DNA from: Alkaliphilus flagellatus | GTDB lineage: Bacteria; Bacillota; Clostridia; Peptostreptococcales; Natronincolaceae | Assembly (NCBI RefSeq): GCF_018919215.1 | Contig: NZ_JAHLQK010000002.1 | Location: forward strand, 372,001-436,000 | Direction: 5' to 3' | Length of the DNA: 64,000 nt | In this document: in pieces, positions 1 to 7,724 of the stretch | How the letters are laid out: every line of letters starts with the position of its first letter | How positions within the stretch are numbered: the stretch's first letter is position 1 | Program-made: the position numbers and the translations under genes | Notes under the pieces: model-generated | The model's input: the letters and a program-made list of their open reading frames with translations, nothing else | What the model was told of the DNA's origin: nothing | The model's database searches: none

Positions 1-251
1 ACTGTATGGCTAATAGTGTATTGCTTGGTCAAATGACTGGATGTAGAGAAAATAACTTTTTCTCTGTATGTCAACTACCACTTATTTATTTAACTGCTAT
101 GCTTCCGAGTAACATCACTCATATATATGTAATTTTGGATGGAACTACTAAATACTTAGGTCCTTTATTTTTATTTATAGTACCAACACTTATTTTAATA
201 GTAATAGGGATGAAGGGCTTAAAAAATAAAGTAGTAAAATCTGAGTCTTAG
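1..251 (+). CDS. Spore germination permease, GerAB family (3' end only)
   Basis: Partial gene: the frame is open to the window edge, so only about the last 82 residues are visible. They contain two hydrophobic helices separated by a short loop (a PLIYL...LPSNITHIY segment, then a LGPLFLFIVPTLILIVIG helix) and a short basic tail. This is how the C-terminus of GerAB-type germinant-receptor permeases of the amino acid/polyamine/organocation superfamily ends, and the full GerAB gene at 2090 closes the same way. It would sit in the spore inner membrane as the B subunit of a germinant receptor. It lies immediately upstream of a small membrane protein and a complete gerA-gerB-gerC set. The assignment rests on the C-terminal fifth only. 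Confidence 0.6.
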   Translation, partial: CMANSVLLGQMTGCRENNFFSVCQLPLIYLTAMLPSNITHIYVILDGTTKYLGPLFLFIVPTLILIVIGMKGLKNKVVKSES

Positions 252-278
252 CTTAGAAAATTAAAAGGAGAATTAACT

Positions 279-485
279 ATGAACATAATTTTATATTATA
301 TTAGGACATTATTTAACGTTAATATGCTAGTTATATTTATATTAGTAGGGCTATTTTTGCTCTTAAGAGATGTACCACTTTTAAAAAAGAAAAAGCTTAA
401 TAAAGAAAGTAACATTGCAAATGCATTAGCTTATATATATATATTTGGAAGTATTGCTTTATTTATAATTGCAAAGATGATATAG
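279..485 (+). CDS. Small two-helix membrane protein in germination operon
   Basis: A 68-residue protein with an AAAAGGAG-type ribosome-binding site before ATG. It has two predicted transmembrane helices (about residues 15-28 and 48-66) joined by a Lys-rich loop that holds four consecutive lysines. It lies 27 bases after the upstream GerAB-like gene and 17 bases before the gerA gene, so it is almost certainly co-transcribed with them. Small two-helix proteins occur at this place in clostridial ger operons (I recall the family name CLC_0170). Some germinant receptors have a small D subunit with two helices, and a similar accessory role is an inference from position and topology. Confidence 0.6.
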   Translation: MNIILYYIRTLFNVNMLVIFILVGLFLLLRDVPLLKKKKLNKESNIANALAYIYIFGSIALFIIAKMI

Positions 486-502
486 ACTTAGGAGGAATTT
501 AG

Positions 503-2083
503 ATGAGCCTGTGGGAAAGTTTATTTGGTAAAAAAAGTGAAAATGAAAATATAAAACCAGAAGAAACCAAGGTGGGTAAAAGCCTGGATGAAAATCTAGA
601 GTCTATTAAAAACATGCTGATAGATTGTGATGATATTGTATATAGAAATATTAAAGTAGGAACAGATGAAAGCTATAGAGCAACATTAATATATATAGAT
701 GGTATGGCAGATAAGAATTTACTAAATGACTATGTACTTAAAAATTTAATGGTATCTAGCAGAATCACTCCTCCTAATGCAAAAGTTATTAAAAAGGAAC
801 TAAGTAATATTCTAAAGGATAAGACTCTAACCGTATCAGAGATGAAGGAAGTAGAGACTATTGAACAAGGAATTCTAGATATATTAAGTGGAGATACAGT
901 ACTTATACTAGATGATTATGAAAAGCTAATTATCATTGCATCTAAGGGCTGGGATGGCAGATCTATTTCTCAACCTGAAACAGAATCTGTTATTAGGGGA
1001 CCTCGGGAGGGTTTTGTAGAAACCATTAGAGTTAACACTGCCTTAATTAGAAGAAGGATTAGGGATCATAAGTTAAAAATAAAGGGGTATAAAATTGGAA
1101 AGAGATCCCAAAGCGATGTGTGTGTTATGTATATTGAAGATATAGTTAATCAAGATGCATTAAAAGAGGTGGACAAAAGGCTAAGTGCAATAGATATAGA
1201 TGCAATAATTGATAGTGGATATATAGAACAGCTTATAGAGGATAATTGGCGTTCGCCATTCCCACAAATACAAATTACAGAAAGGCCAGATGTTGCATCA
1301 GCAGCTCTATACGAAGGTAAGATAGCTATTATAGTGGACAATAGTCCTTTTTCACTAATAGTGCCAGCTACTTTAAATGCTATGATGCAATCTGCTGAAG
1401 ATTACTACGAGCGGTGGGGGATTGCCACATTTATTAGGATTTTGAGATATATTGGCGCTGCCATATCTTTATATGCTCCAGCACTATATATTGCAGTTAC
1501 AGCCTTTCACCCTCAAATGCTCCCTTCCAAGCTGTCTATGTCAATAGCCGCTAATAGAGCAGGGGTTCCATTTCCTTCTGTAATAGAGGCTATTATTATG
1601 GAAATAACTCTAGAAATATTAAGGGAAGCAGGGGTACGGCTACCTGGGCCCATAGGAGCCACCATAGGTATTGTAGGTGGTCTTGTAGTTGGACAGGCAG
1701 CGGTAGAAGCAGGAATAGTAGGACCTATAATGGTAATTGTAGTAGCAATAACTGCTATATCATCCTTTGCTATTCCAAGTTATAGCATGGCAATTGGTCT
1801 TAGATTATTAAGATTTTTACTAATAATTGTATCTGCAACTTTGGGTCTATATGGTATTATGTTAGGAACAATACTAATACTAGCACATTTATGCAGCCTA
1901 AAGAGCTTTGGAGTACCATATTTAGCTCCTTACACAACCTATATTAGACAAAGTACAGACTTAAAGGACACATTCATTAAGGCTCCGCTACCATCTATGC
2001 ATAATAGAGATACAACAGCTAATAAAAATCAAAGTAAAAGAATGCAGGATCGTAGGGAAGAGGATTTAGATAAAGAGGAGTGA
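503..2083 (+). CDS. Spore germination protein GerA (receptor A subunit)
   Basis: 526 residues, started by ATG behind AGGAGG. It has the GerA-family layout: a hydrophilic N-terminal half (to about residue 280) carrying the germinant-binding-type domain, several hydrophobic helices (about 310-475), and a charged C-terminal tail. Family-like segments include the PREGFVETIRVNTALIRRRI stretch near residue 170 and the SIAANRAGVPFPSVIEA stretch near 350. The protein would sit in the spore inner membrane as the A subunit of a nutrient receptor and trigger germination with the B and C subunits. It is followed after 6 bases by gerB, and gerC overlaps gerB. The family is certain; the germinant cannot be read from sequence. 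Confidence 0.95.
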   Translation: MSLWESLFGKKSENENIKPEETKVGKSLDENLESIKNMLIDCDDIVYRNIKVGTDESYRATLIYIDGMADKNLLNDYVLKNLMVSSRITPPNAKVIKKELSNILKDKTLTVSEMKEVETIEQGILDILSGDTVLILDDYEKLIIIASKGWDGRSISQPETESVIRGPREGFVETIRVNTALIRRRIRDHKLKIKGYKIGKRSQSDVCVMYIEDIVNQDALKEVDKRLSAIDIDAIIDSGYIEQLIEDNWRSPFPQIQITERPDVASAALYEGKIAIIVDNSPFSLIVPATLNAMMQSAEDYYERWGIATFIRILRYIGAAISLYAPALYIAVTAFHPQMLPSKLSMSIAANRAGVPFPSVIEAIIMEITLEILREAGVRLPGPIGATIGIVGGLVVGQAAVEAGIVGPIMVIVVAITAISSFAIPSYSMAIGLRLLRFLLIIVSATLGLYGIMLGTILILAHLCSLKSFGVPYLAPYTTYIRQSTDLKDTFIKAPLPSMHNRDTTANKNQSKRMQDRREEDLDKEE

Positions 2084-2089
2084 AGCTAG

Positions 2090-3199
2090 ATGCAAGATAA
2101 CAACGATATAATCCCAATAGGGCAGATGATATTTATTTTAATGATAGCTATGGTAGGTACAGGTATACTTACCTTACCCCGAGATTTGGCGGAGGTAGTA
2201 CCCTATGATCATTGGATTATTTTATTGGCTGGAGGATTGGTAGCAATAGTAACGGTTCTAATCCATGGGGCAATTATAAGACTAAAACCTAGGAAGCAAT
2301 ACTTTGAAATACTTTGTGATGCATTAACTAAACCTATTGCCTATATAGTAGGGTTTATATATGTAATATATTTAATAGGATTTATTGGATTACTTGCAAG
2401 GATTTTCAGTGAAGTTATAAAGGTGTATTTACTTACAAACACGCCTATAGAAGTAATAAATATAAGTGTATTAGCTGCTGCTATTTATTTAGCAAGAAAA
2501 GGAATAGAAGTATTAGGAAGAATGATGGAGTTTTTATTTCCAATTCTTATAACAATTACAGTATTTATATTTGCTTTATCCTTTACTAGGTCAGATTTTG
2601 CAAATTTACTTCCAGTATTTGAAATTACCCCTACTGAAATTTTAAAGGGAGCACCCACTATTATACTTAGTTTTATAGGTCTTGAAATGATACTTTTTTT
2701 CGGAGCCCACTTAGATGAACCTAAAAAGGCTACAAAGGCTTATATTGCTGTTGTGGCAATATTGCTGTTCTACATGTTAGTTATAACAGCAACCCTTGCA
2801 CAATTTGGGCCTATACAAGTAAAAGCTTTACTTTGGCCAACGTTAGACTTGTTTGACACTATAGAATTGCCAGGACTTTTTATAGAAAATATCCAGGTAT
2901 TAGTTATGAGCCTATGGGTATTAGCTATATTTTCTACTATGGCCCCTATGTTTTTAGCGGCGACAGTTATGACTAAATCATTAACTAGCTCCAAAGATCA
3001 TGCTTATTTGGCTGCACCATTTTTGCCACTTATATATTTCGTTTCTATAATTCCTGAAAACATATCTATGACATACGAAATGATGGATATATATACTAAA
3101 TATGTTGCGAGTACTATGATTTTTGTAATTCCACTAATTGTTTTAATATCTTTAGTTATACAAAAAAGACTAAGGAGGGAGGAAAAGGCTAATGTATAA
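2090..3199 (+). CDS. Spore germination permease, GerAB family
   Basis: 369 residues, almost entirely hydrophobic, with about ten transmembrane helices. Its N-terminus (GQMIFILMIAMVGTGILTLP) is typical of GerAB-family members of the APC transporter superfamily. It is the membrane B subunit of the germinant receptor encoded by this operon. The start codon lies 6 bases after the gerA stop, and the gene overlaps the following lipoprotein gene by 8 bases, which indicates translational coupling. Since another GerAB-like C-terminus lies upstream at 1-251, the locus carries two B subunits. Confidence 0.93.
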   Translation: MQDNNDIIPIGQMIFILMIAMVGTGILTLPRDLAEVVPYDHWIILLAGGLVAIVTVLIHGAIIRLKPRKQYFEILCDALTKPIAYIVGFIYVIYLIGFIGLLARIFSEVIKVYLLTNTPIEVINISVLAAAIYLARKGIEVLGRMMEFLFPILITITVFIFALSFTRSDFANLLPVFEITPTEILKGAPTIILSFIGLEMILFFGAHLDEPKKATKAYIAVVAILLFYMLVITATLAQFGPIQVKALLWPTLDLFDTIELPGLFIENIQVLVMSLWVLAIFSTMAPMFLAATVMTKSLTSSKDHAYLAAPFLPLIYFVSIIPENISMTYEMMDIYTKYVASTMIFVIPLIVLISLVIQKRLRREEKANV

Positions 3200-4361
3200 A
3201 AGGAAAGCTATTTTTCTACTATTAATTTCATTTTTACTAACTGGATGTTGGGATAAAGTAGAAATAGAAGACAGAGCTCACATTAGCGCTGTAGGCATTG
3301 ATAAATATTCTTCTGCCGAAGGGGATAAGGCAGCAAATATAGATGAAGAAACAACAGATATTAAAGAAGCTAAGGATACTGGAAGAAATAAGTATACCTT
3401 TACATTTTCATTTCCAAACGAAACGAAGGAGGAAGTGACAGATATTGTTATTTCAACTGTTGGAGATGCTCTATATAGCGTATCTAGAATAATGTCAGAC
3501 CGTACTAATAAAGAACTATTTTTAGGACATCTAAGGACTATAATTATAGGTGCGAATGTTGCTAAAGACCCAAAGTCATTTCGAGAAATATTAGATGGAA
3601 TAGAGAACAATGAACTTTTAAGTAGAAGGGTTGTACTTGCAATGACAGATGATTCTGCAGGGGATATTATTAAGATTAATCCATCCATGCAGCCAAGGCT
3701 GGGGCAATTTATTTCAGAAATATTTAGAAGAAGAGATAGAACTCCTAGAGTACCTAGTGGGTCTGTAGGGGATATACTTAAAGACCTACATGAAACTGGA
3801 AACGCACTTATACCTAAAATAACAGCTGGAAAAACTGATGTAAAGGTGGCTGGTGCTGGTGTAATTAGCAACTATCAGTTTAATGGTTGGTTAGGAGAGG
3901 TAGAAACTGCACATTTAATGCTTTTAAAGGGTGAAACCCGTATATTAGGAGGCGCGATAGTTAGCTACAAGGGGCATAGTATTCCTATTGATATGAGGCC
4001 ACAAAAACCTAAAATGAGCCTAATAGAGAACGAGAATAATATAAAAATTTTAATAGAAATAGAGGCAGAGGCAGACGTTAAACAAACATATTTTGAGTCT
4101 AAGGAAGATATGTTAAAAGTTGAAGTTATTAAAGAAGTAGAAGAGCTGGCTAATAGAGAAATAAAGCAAAGAATAGAAGAAACAATATATAAAATTCAAA
4201 AAGAATTTGCAACAGATGTAATAGGAGTGGATAGATTTTTAAGACAACGCCACTATAGTTTGTGGAAAAGTGTAGAAAAGGATTGGAAAGATATTTTTCC
4301 CAATATAGATATTGAAGTAAAGATGGATGTTAAAATACGAAGGATAGGTTTAGTTAGATAG
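3192..4361 (+). CDS. Spore germination lipoprotein, Ger(x)C family
   Basis: 389 residues. The N-terminus is a lipoprotein signal peptide: a basic start (MYKRK), a hydrophobic core, and the lipobox LLTGC with Cys19 as the acylation site. The next residues (CWDKVEIEDRAHISAVGID) are highly characteristic of Ger(x)C proteins. The C-terminal half contains the alpha/beta Ger(x)C domain. It is the lipid-anchored C subunit on the outer face of the spore inner membrane. Translation is coupled to gerB by an 8-base overlap. It carries a charged insertion around residues 38-60, before the first conserved beta strand (KYTFTFSFP). Confidence 0.93.
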   Translation: MYKRKAIFLLLISFLLTGCWDKVEIEDRAHISAVGIDKYSSAEGDKAANIDEETTDIKEAKDTGRNKYTFTFSFPNETKEEVTDIVISTVGDALYSVSRIMSDRTNKELFLGHLRTIIIGANVAKDPKSFREILDGIENNELLSRRVVLAMTDDSAGDIIKINPSMQPRLGQFISEIFRRRDRTPRVPSGSVGDILKDLHETGNALIPKITAGKTDVKVAGAGVISNYQFNGWLGEVETAHLMLLKGETRILGGAIVSYKGHSIPIDMRPQKPKMSLIENENNIKILIEIEAEADVKQTYFESKEDMLKVEVIKEVEELANREIKQRIEETIYKIQKEFATDVIGVDRFLRQRHYSLWKSVEKDWKDIFPNIDIEVKMDVKIRRIGLVR

Positions 4362-4383
4362 TAGGTTATATAAAAATATACTT

Positions 4384-4413
4384 GTATAAAATTTCCCCTA
4401 ATTGTACATAATG
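4384..4413 (+). promoter_or_regulatory. Sigma-F-like forespore promoter upstream of spoIIR
   Basis: GTATA at 4384-4388 is followed after 15 bases by GTACATAATG at 4404-4413. The Bacillus sigma-F/G consensus is roughly GTATA, 15 bases, GGNNANAATR; only the second G of the -10 differs. The element lies about 35 bases before the spoIIR start, and spoIIR is a known early forespore (sigma-F) gene. Seen in sequence; use is inferred. Confidence 0.6.
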
Positions 4414-4446
4414 AGAGTATAACAATCAAATGGATGAAAAGGGGAA

Positions 4447-5106
4447 ATGAAGATGTATAAAAAATGGGCTAATAAATTAGTAGTATGTTTTTTAACGGGA
4501 TTAGTTTTAATAAATGTTCTATATGTAAATGAAGAAGTTAAAGCTCTAGAAAGAAGGGGAGAAAACTTAATACGTTTCCATGTGTTGGCTAATAGTGATT
4601 CTCCAGAAGATCAAGAGCTAAAGCTTAAAGTAAGAGATAAAGTGATAGATGCAATGGCTGAAGACTTAGAGAAGTCTAAGGATGTAAATGAAACTAGAGA
4701 AATTTTAGCGGCTAATTTAAGAAAAATAGAAGAAGTTGCGAAAGAAGAGATAGAGCGAAATGGAGAAAAATATGATGTAAGGGCATCTTTAGGAGAGCAT
4801 AAATTTCCAACTAAAAGATATGGTAATGTGGTTTTCCCTGCAGGGATATATGAGGCACTGCGTATAGAAATAGGTAAGGCTAAAGGACAAAACTGGTGGT
4901 GTGTAATGTTTCCACCACTATGCTTTGTAGATGTAAAGCATGGACTAACAGATGAAAAAACAAAGCAAGAATTAAAGAGTGCCTTAACGGAGGAAGAGTA
5001 CTATCTAGTATATAGTAGTGTAAATGAAAAGGAGTTACCACTTCAATTAAAATCTAAAGTGTTTGAACTTTTTAAATCCTCAAAAAGACAATTGAGTCGC
5101 CGTTAA
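4447..5106 (+). CDS. spoIIR: Stage II sporulation protein R
   Basis: 219 residues. An N-terminal hydrophobic signal/anchor segment (about residues 8-25) precedes the SpoIIR core, recognisable by the IRFHVLANSDSPEDQELKLKVRD segment and a later WWCVMFPPLCF motif. SpoIIR is secreted from the forespore and triggers SpoIIGA cleavage of pro-sigma-E in the mother cell, coupling the two compartments. A sigma-F-like promoter lies directly upstream. The AAAAGGGG ribosome-binding site is only 2 bases from the ATG at 4447 but 8 bases from a second in-frame ATG at 4453, so the true start may be 4453. A strong terminator hairpin follows. Confidence 0.93.
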   Translation: MKMYKKWANKLVVCFLTGLVLINVLYVNEEVKALERRGENLIRFHVLANSDSPEDQELKLKVRDKVIDAMAEDLEKSKDVNETREILAANLRKIEEVAKEEIERNGEKYDVRASLGEHKFPTKRYGNVVFPAGIYEALRIEIGKAKGQNWWCVMFPPLCFVDVKHGLTDEKTKQELKSALTEEEYYLVYSSVNEKELPLQLKSKVFELFKSSKRQLSRR

Positions 5107-5130
5107 TCTCCTTATTTTAAAATAAAACTT

Positions 5131-5176
5131 ACAAAAAGACAGTCAATCAATTCAATTTGATCGACTGTCTTTTTGT
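5131..5176 (+). terminator. Intrinsic terminator after spoIIR
   Basis: A perfect 14-base stem (ACAAAAAGACAGTC / GACTGTCTTTTTGT) with further A-T pairing in the loop and a T-rich 3' arm. It separates spoIIR from the ddl gene. Confidence 0.8.
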
Positions 5177-5322
5177 GAAGAGAAGAGGTTTAATTGATTC
5201 TAAGATCATGTTGAAATTTATAATTAATTTGCAAACTTTATACAATGATGATTCTTATAAAATGTTGAATAATAAGACAAACAAAGGTAGAATATTAATT
5301 ATATAGGAAAGAAGGTGTTAAT

Positions 5323-6423
5323 GTGGGAAAGATGAATGTAATGGTAATATTCGGTGGAAAGTCGGGAGAACACGAGGTTTCATTAATGTCAGCTACCTCT
5401 ATACTTAGGGCAATGAATAAGGATAAATACAATATTATTACTGTTGGAATTACTAAAGAAGGTGTTTGGAAGTTATATGAAGGACCTATAGATGAGATTC
5501 AAAGTGGAGCTTGGGAGAAAACTGCAGATGAAGGAGCACAAAATGCAGGTTTAAATACACAGATGTCCTTATTGCCAACTGAGAAAGGCAATGGGATGAT
5601 AACTTTTGGTAATGGAAGGATTGAAAAAGTAGACGTTGTTTTTCCAGTTCTTCATGGTCCATTTGGAGAAGATGGAACAATACAGGGGTTATTTGAAATG
5701 ATAAACATACCCTATGTAGGAACAGGGGTTTTAGCTTCTTCTGTAGCAATGGATAAAGCAATATCGAAAAAACTTTTACAGGTAGATAGCATTCCACAGG
5801 CAAAGTATGATGTAGTTATGTTTAAGGAATATAAAAAAGATAAGATGGAAGTTATATCTAGAATAGAAGAGAAATTTAAATATCCTATTTTTGTTAAACC
5901 TGCTAATATGGGATCAAGCGTAGGTATAACAAAGGCTAATACTAGAGAAAAACTAAAGGAAGCTATTGAACTGGCAGGAAAATATGATAGGAAGATTGTA
6001 ATAGAGGAAACTATTATTGGTAAGGAGATAGAATGTTCTGTACTAGGAAATGATGATCCTATTGCATCTCTACCAGCAGAAATAATACCATCAGCGGAGT
6101 TTTATGACTATAATGATAAATATTTTGCAGGGACTAGTAAATTTGCAATACCAGCTAACTTACCGGAGAGTATACTTAATGAAGTAAGAGATATGGCTAT
6201 TAAGGTATATAAGCTTTTAGACTGTAGTGGACTATCTAGGGTAGATTTTTTTGTTGAGAGCAATACTAATCGTGTTTTACTTAACGAAGTTAATACAATG
6301 CCAGGGTTTACAAAGATTAGCATGTATCCTAAAATGTGGGAAGCTACAGGAATTAAATACGAAGATTTAATAGATAGATTAATAGAACTAGCTATTGAAC
6401 GTTTTAACGAGAGAGGTAATTAA
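5323..6423 (+). CDS. ddl: D-alanine--D-alanine ligase
   Basis: 366 residues. ATP-dependent joining of two D-alanines for the peptidoglycan stem peptide. Visible signatures are the N-terminal FGGKSGEHEVSLMSA motif, the glycine-rich ATP-grasp segment PANMGSSVGI near residue 195, and the C-terminal LNEVNTMPGFT motif with the Mg-binding Glu/Asn. Length fits DdlA/B-type enzymes. The start chosen is GTG at 5323; an ATG lies three codons downstream at 5332 and an out-of-frame ATG overlaps the GTG. It is followed after 20 bases by a DUF1934 gene. Aspartate-racemase and MurE-like genes elsewhere in the window are not linked to it. Confidence 0.95.
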   Translation: MGKMNVMVIFGGKSGEHEVSLMSATSILRAMNKDKYNIITVGITKEGVWKLYEGPIDEIQSGAWEKTADEGAQNAGLNTQMSLLPTEKGNGMITFGNGRIEKVDVVFPVLHGPFGEDGTIQGLFEMINIPYVGTGVLASSVAMDKAISKKLLQVDSIPQAKYDVVMFKEYKKDKMEVISRIEEKFKYPIFVKPANMGSSVGITKANTREKLKEAIELAGKYDRKIVIEETIIGKEIECSVLGNDDPIASLPAEIIPSAEFYDYNDKYFAGTSKFAIPANLPESILNEVRDMAIKVYKLLDCSGLSRVDFFVESNTNRVLLNEVNTMPGFTKISMYPKMWEATGIKYEDLIDRLIELAIERFNERGN

Positions 6424-6443
6424 TATAAGAGAAGGAGAGTAAA

Positions 6444-6869
6444 ATGAAATCTACACGTATGATAAGGGTTATAGGGATACAACAGAATTCTGATGGTGAG
6501 GAAAGTACAATTGAACTAACTACAGAAGGTTCTGTTTATGAAAAAAATGGCAGTTATTATATTCTTTATGATGAGTCAGAAATTTCAGGAATGGAGGGAT
6601 CAACAACTAGAATAAAGATAGAGAACAATAAAAAAGTATCTATGAAACGCTCTGGAGCCTCTGCTGTAGACTTTATATTTGAGCAGGGAAAAAAATATGA
6701 GAGTAATTATATGACTGCCTATGGGGACTTTACTATGAAGGTAACAACAAATGTATTAGATGTAGAAATTAGTGAAGAAACAGGAAAGGGAAAAATAGAT
6801 ATAGATTATGATTTAAAGATTTTAGGAGGCGTAAGAACTTCTAATAAATTACAAATACAATTGATGTAA
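6444..6869 (+). CDS. DUF1934 beta-barrel protein (YwiB-like)
   Basis: 141 residues with a GGAGAG ribosome-binding site. It begins with a TRMIRVIGIQ strand, contains the acidic YYILYDESEISGMEGSTTRIKI segment, and is predicted to be mostly beta strand, as in the calycin-like DUF1934/YwiB family. The biochemical role of the family is unknown; members are cytosolic and common in Firmicutes. It sits 20 bases behind ddl in the same direction, so the two are probably co-transcribed. No signal peptide or membrane helix. Confidence 0.8.
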   Translation: MKSTRMIRVIGIQQNSDGEESTIELTTEGSVYEKNGSYYILYDESEISGMEGSTTRIKIENNKKVSMKRSGASAVDFIFEQGKKYESNYMTAYGDFTMKVTTNVLDVEISEETGKGKIDIDYDLKILGGVRTSNKLQIQLM

Positions 6870-6969
6870 TTTTGTATTTAATAAGGGGAATATAGACGAA
6901 ATATCTTTAGTATGATAAAGTTATAGTGAAAACTGAAAATTAAAAACATTTATAGAAGGGGGAAGATTT

Positions 6970-7611
6970 ATGTTATTGGTTGATAGACCTATTAGAGAGT
7001 TTGTAGATGCGGTAGAAAGCAAAGAGCCAACACCAGGGGGTGGAAGTGTAGCTGCTTTAGCAGGAAGTCTTGGAGCTGCTCTTACAGCAATGGTTGGTAA
7101 TTTAACCTTTGGTAGAAAAGCCTATGAAGCTTTAGATGAAGCAACAAAGGCAACTTTAAATAATAATTTTAATGAGGTTGCTAAACTAAAAAATAGATTA
7201 AATAAACTAGTAGATAAAGATGTAGAAGCCTTTGAAGGATTTATGCAAGCTCTAAAAATGTCAAAGGAGACAGAAGAGGAAAAGACAGCAAGGAAGAAAG
7301 CTATGGAAAATGCAACAATAGAAGCTCTTGAAGTACCACTAACAACTGCTAATGAATGCCTTAGCATACTTAAATTGCAAAAAGTATTTGCTAATTATGG
7401 AAATGTAAATGCAATTACAGATGTAGGTGTAGGAGCATTAATGGCTTATGCTGGAGTAGAGGGAGCTTTATTTAACGTAATTATAAACCTACAAGGTTTA
7501 AGTGATAATACTTATGTGGAAGACAAAAAGGCAGAGTGTGATAATATTTTAGCTGAAGCTAAAAGGCTTAAAGAAGAGGTACTGTCTATTACTTATTCTA
7601 AATTAGCTTAA
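6970..7611 (+). CDS. Cyclodeaminase/cyclohydrolase family protein (FchA-like)
   Basis: 213 residues, all helical. The N-terminal motif PTPGGGSVAALAGSLGAALTAMV is the folate-binding signature of formimidotetrahydrofolate cyclodeaminase and methenyl-tetrahydrofolate cyclohydrolase (FTCD C-terminal domain / FchA). The enzyme would interconvert C1-loaded tetrahydrofolates, either in histidine or purine fermentation or in the one-carbon pathway of anaerobes. The family alone cannot separate deaminase from hydrolase. The ribosome-binding site is AAGGGGGAAG. A strong terminator follows the stop. It precedes a PucR-type regulator, a family often linked to purine catabolism, but the terminator makes them separate units. 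Confidence 0.88.
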   Translation: MLLVDRPIREFVDAVESKEPTPGGGSVAALAGSLGAALTAMVGNLTFGRKAYEALDEATKATLNNNFNEVAKLKNRLNKLVDKDVEAFEGFMQALKMSKETEEEKTARKKAMENATIEALEVPLTTANECLSILKLQKVFANYGNVNAITDVGVGALMAYAGVEGALFNVIINLQGLSDNTYVEDKKAECDNILAEAKRLKEEVLSITYSKLA

Positions 7612-7620
7612 ATAAATAGT

Positions 7621-7661
7621 AAAAGAAACAAGGAAATTATATAGATTTCCTTGTTTCTTTT
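7621..7661 (+). terminator. Intrinsic terminator after cyclodeaminase
   Basis: A perfect 17-base stem (arms 7621-7637 and 7645-7661) whose 3' arm runs into a T-tract. Confidence 0.88.
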
Positions 7662-7724
7662 TTGTTAAAAATAATAAAGGATTTCTTCTAAATATTTAGA
7701 ACTGTACAAAGGGGGTGGGAAATA

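Noticed and set aside
3278-3871. A 197-codon minus-strand frame inside the GerC lipoprotein gene
   Set aside because: Antisense shadow; the plus-strand gene carries a lipobox and family motifs.
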